NCBI GenBank assembly: GCA_944368775.1
Contig: CALVXB010000013.1
Span: 1 to 64,000, forward strand
DNA from: an uncultured Clostridia bacterium
Lineage (GTDB): Bacteria > Bacillota > Clostridia > Christensenellales > Borkfalkiaceae
Length of the DNA stretch: 64,000 nucleotides
Reading direction: 5' to 3'
A program made the position numbers and the translations under genes. Below the pieces are notes generated by a model. That model had not been told where the DNA came from and made no database searches. It saw nothing but the letters and a program-made list of their open reading frames with translations. Below, in pieces: positions 62,426 through 64,000 of the stretch. Each line of letters begins with the position of its first letter. Within the stretch, counting starts at the first letter, position 1.

Positions 62426-63729
62426 TCTTCGTCCTCGACCTCTGCCCTGAATTCGATGAGCAGGCGGTAGATCGCCTCGTTTTCCCCTGCAAAGGTGTCG
62501 ACGGGGTCGTTATCCCGCCAATACCACTCGACCTCGAACAGCGACTCAGACTGCCCCTCGATGGTGAAGTTTTCAAAGCCAAGCTCGGCAGGGCTGATGT
62601 AGTCCTCCTCGCCGCGGACGTACGCGCCGTCGCGCTTCAGGCGGAAGCACAGGTCGATGCCGTATTCGTTCTCCTCGTCGAATTCAAAGCCAAAGCGCAG
62701 CGCGTGCTCGTTTTCGTTGACGAGCAAAAAGCGGTAGCTGCCGCTCATACCGGGCACGATCTCGTCGTAGCTGCCGTCGCCGTAGAAGAGGGGTATATCC
62801 TCCATCTCCGACCAATCGGCGCGCTCGTCGGTGTCTTCGACGATAAAGAAGATGGGCGCGCGCTCGGCCGGGCGCGACAGCCCGATGCCCACTCCCAGCA
62901 GCGCCGCCGCGAGCAGCAGCGCGAGAATGAGCAGCCAGAGGATGCCCCAATTAAAGTAGCGGAGCGTAGCCACATAGCCCCCGAAGGGTGTGCGGATGTT
63001 GTCGTTGCCGTCGACAAAGCCGCTGCAGTTTTCTCCTGCATATACATAGACGCAGTTGTCGTCGCCTTTGACAAAGCTGCCCTGCTCGTATTTTTGCTCG
63101 TCGTACCACACGCCCTTGCGCACGCGGCCGATCTTTTCTCCCGTTTCGCTGACGACCGTCGCGCGGCGGGGCAGGCGCGCGCCCGCAACGGGCGGCGCGA
63201 GCGGCGGCGGGGCAAAGCCAAAGTCGGGCGCGCCCGCCGCCGGGATCTCGTTTGCCGGCGCTTCGTCCGTCGGAATTTCGTCCGCAGGAATTTCGTCCGC
63301 CGGAATTTCGCCTGCGGGCTCGTCCATAGGAGCCTCTTCGACGGGTTCCTCAACGGGAGCCTCCGCGGGCTCGTCCATAGGAGCCTCTTCGGCGGGTTCC
63401 TCGGCGGGAGTTTCCTCGACAGGTTCCTCTACGGGAGCCTCTGCGGGCTGCTCGGCGGGAGCCTCTTCGGCGGGTTCCTCAGCGGGAGTTTCCTCGACAG
63501 GTTCCTCTACGGGAGCCTCTGCGGGTTCCTCTGCGGGCTGCTCTGCGGGCTGCTCGGGTCCGCCTGCGGGAGCGGCGGCCTCGGTGTTTTCGGTATTTTG
63601 GTTGGGTTGGGTCTGTTCGGCGGGCGCGGCGTCGCTGCCCGCAACTTGTTCGTTTGCTTCGGGCTGCGCGGGCGGCTGTGCGCCGGCGTCCGGCCCGGTG
63701 TTTTCGTTATGGAAGGTGTCTTTATCCAT
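62422..63729 (-). CDS. Pro/Glu-rich single-pass protein with TasA-like outer domain
   Basis: 435 residues. Residues 1-180 are Pro/Glu/Ala-rich, including a 26-residue unit around PVEEPVEETPAEEPAEEAP given twice and partly a third time (78-base DNA repeat near 63360-63540). Then a small basic/beta domain (about 185-250), one membrane helix (261-283) and a C-terminal domain with PGMSGSYRFLLVNENEHALRFGFEF, like the core of TasA/camelysin proteins. The long acidic part would be cytosolic if the helix is the only span. GGAGGGG precedes the ATG. It overlaps sipW by 4 bases. It may act as a nucleator or membrane anchor for the fibre proteins (inference). Confidence 0.75.
   Translation of the reverse strand: MDKDTFHNENTGPDAGAQPPAQPEANEQVAGSDAAPAEQTQPNQNTENTEAAAPAGGPEQPAEQPAEEPAEAPVEEPVEETPAEEPAEEAPAEQPAEAPVEEPVEETPAEEPAEEAPMDEPAEAPVEEPVEEAPMDEPAGEIPADEIPADEIPTDEAPANEIPAAGAPDFGFAPPPLAPPVAGARLPRRATVVSETGEKIGRVRKGVWYDEQKYEQGSFVKGDDNCVYVYAGENCSGFVDGNDNIRTPFGGYVATLRYFNWGILWLLILALLLAAALLGVGIGLSRPAERAPIFFIVEDTDERADWSEMEDIPLFYGDGSYDEIVPGMSGSYRFLLVNENEHALRFGFEFDEENEYGIDLCFRLKRDGAYVRGEEDYISPAELGFENFTIEGQSESLFEVEWYWRDNDPVDTFAGENEAIYRLLIEFRAEVEDEE
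63360..63545. repeat. In-frame 78-base repeat of the Pro/Glu-rich protein
   Basis: Two nearly identical 78-base units encode the 26-residue Pro/Glu/Ala repeat; shorter copies flank them. Repeat number is likely to vary between strains. Confidence 0.8.
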
Positions 63730-63886
63730 AGTCTTTTCCCCTCCTCATTGCGGCTCCGCAAGCGGAGCCCCGCGTCTCCCCCCTGCACCCGCCACACACG
63801 GGGCAGAAGGGCCTTGCGCGGAGCGGGGCGCGCCCAAAGCGGGGGCGCCCCCTCGGTATGTTCTTTGAATTTGTAACTGTTTGCGA
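63730..63886. other. Gap upstream of the Pro/Glu-rich gene
   Basis: 157 bases with a palindrome GGGGGCGCCCCC (about 63839-63850) and a stem GGCTCCGC/GCGGAGCC (about 63753-63770) 20 bases before the ribosome-binding site. No promoter is obvious, consistent with an operon. Confidence 0.5.
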
Positions 63887-64000
63887 TCAGACGGTTTCCG
63901 GGATCTCGGAGTTCTGCACCGCGCTGTAGGTCAGGGTGCAGCCGACGCTTGCAACGTTCATGCCGACCCAGGTGTCGAGAACGTCTGCATAGGTCGCATT
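63887..64000 (-). CDS. C-terminus of an exported TasA-like protein (partial)
   Basis: The last 37 codons of a leftward gene that continues beyond base 64000; stop codon TGA at 63887-63889. The end reads WVGMNVASVGCTLTYSAVQNSE, similar in pattern to the C-terminus of the protein at 60244-61800 (LQIGVSFVQASE). It therefore looks like another TasA/camelysin-like member of the same operon. The remainder is outside the window. Confidence 0.65.
   Translation of the reverse strand, partial: NATYADVLDTWVGMNVASVGCTLTYSAVQNSEIPETV

Noticed and set aside
63360-63545. CRISPR-like or satellite repeat
   Set aside because: In-frame coding repeat of a Pro/Glu-rich protein with no unique spacers.

Overview
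The window looks like a chromosomal segment of an anaerobic, spore-forming, GC-rich member of the Firmicutes (Clostridia). The sequence shows strong AGGAGG-type ribosome-binding sites, many near-consensus sigma-A promoters (TTGACA, 17 bases, TATAAT), GHKL/LytTR two-component pairs, a group B [FeFe]-hydrogenase, a SipW-type signal peptidase with TasA/camelysin-like exported proteins, and an rpe-thiN-spoVM arrangement as in Bacillus. I cannot name the genus. I saw no rRNA, tRNA, phage, insertion sequence or CRISPR array. Both ends cut through genes.

Layout. 0-0.3 kb: start of a repeat-bearing lipoprotein. 0.4-7.8 kb: a membrane protein, then a leftward operon of a cytoplasmic GH2 glycosidase, galK, galT and galE (Leloir pathway). 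7.9-16.2 kb: a membrane-anchored esterase; a leftward run of SGNH hydrolase, inverted-domain GH3 beta-glucosidase and a four-helix membrane protein; and an AgrC-like kinase with a LytTR regulator. 16.3-28.2 kb: housekeeping (secA, a ComF-family protein, metK, radical-SAM activase-like protein, ABC-F ATPase), the hydrogenase and a GT2 glycosyltransferase. 28.5-35.9 kb: a second inverted GH3 enzyme, a GH16 lipoprotein beta-glucanase and a second LytTR pair. 36-46 kb: transporter, phospholipase C-like protein, a Myb-like DNA-binding candidate, a zinc peptidase, a cyclophilin lipoprotein, a lipid kinase, a TetR regulator with a GT4 glycosyltransferase, and a HAD phosphatase. 46.4-56.5 kb: argS, ychF, a leucine-rich-repeat membrane protein, lon-engB, and rpe-thiN-spoVM. 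56.8-64 kb: a leftward operon of exported proteins built around sipW.

How the parts fit. The GH16 lipoprotein can cut beta-glucans at the cell surface. The two GH3 enzymes, apparently held in the membrane at both ends, could trim the oligosaccharides outside. The GH2 enzyme and the Gal enzymes would process galactosides inside. The right-hand locus is best read as a surface or biofilm matrix system: a SipW peptidase, at least two TasA-like proteins, a Pro/Glu-rich membrane protein and a 1136-residue beta-helix-like repeat protein.

The most unusual non-coding signal is a pair of intergenic elements (46202-46400 and 49354-49625). They share a 14-base core, fixed 15-base spacings and the same order of five hairpins, while the stem sequences differ. 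That pattern suggests a conserved structured element. A second highlight is a 25-codon spoVM candidate at the 3' end of thiN.
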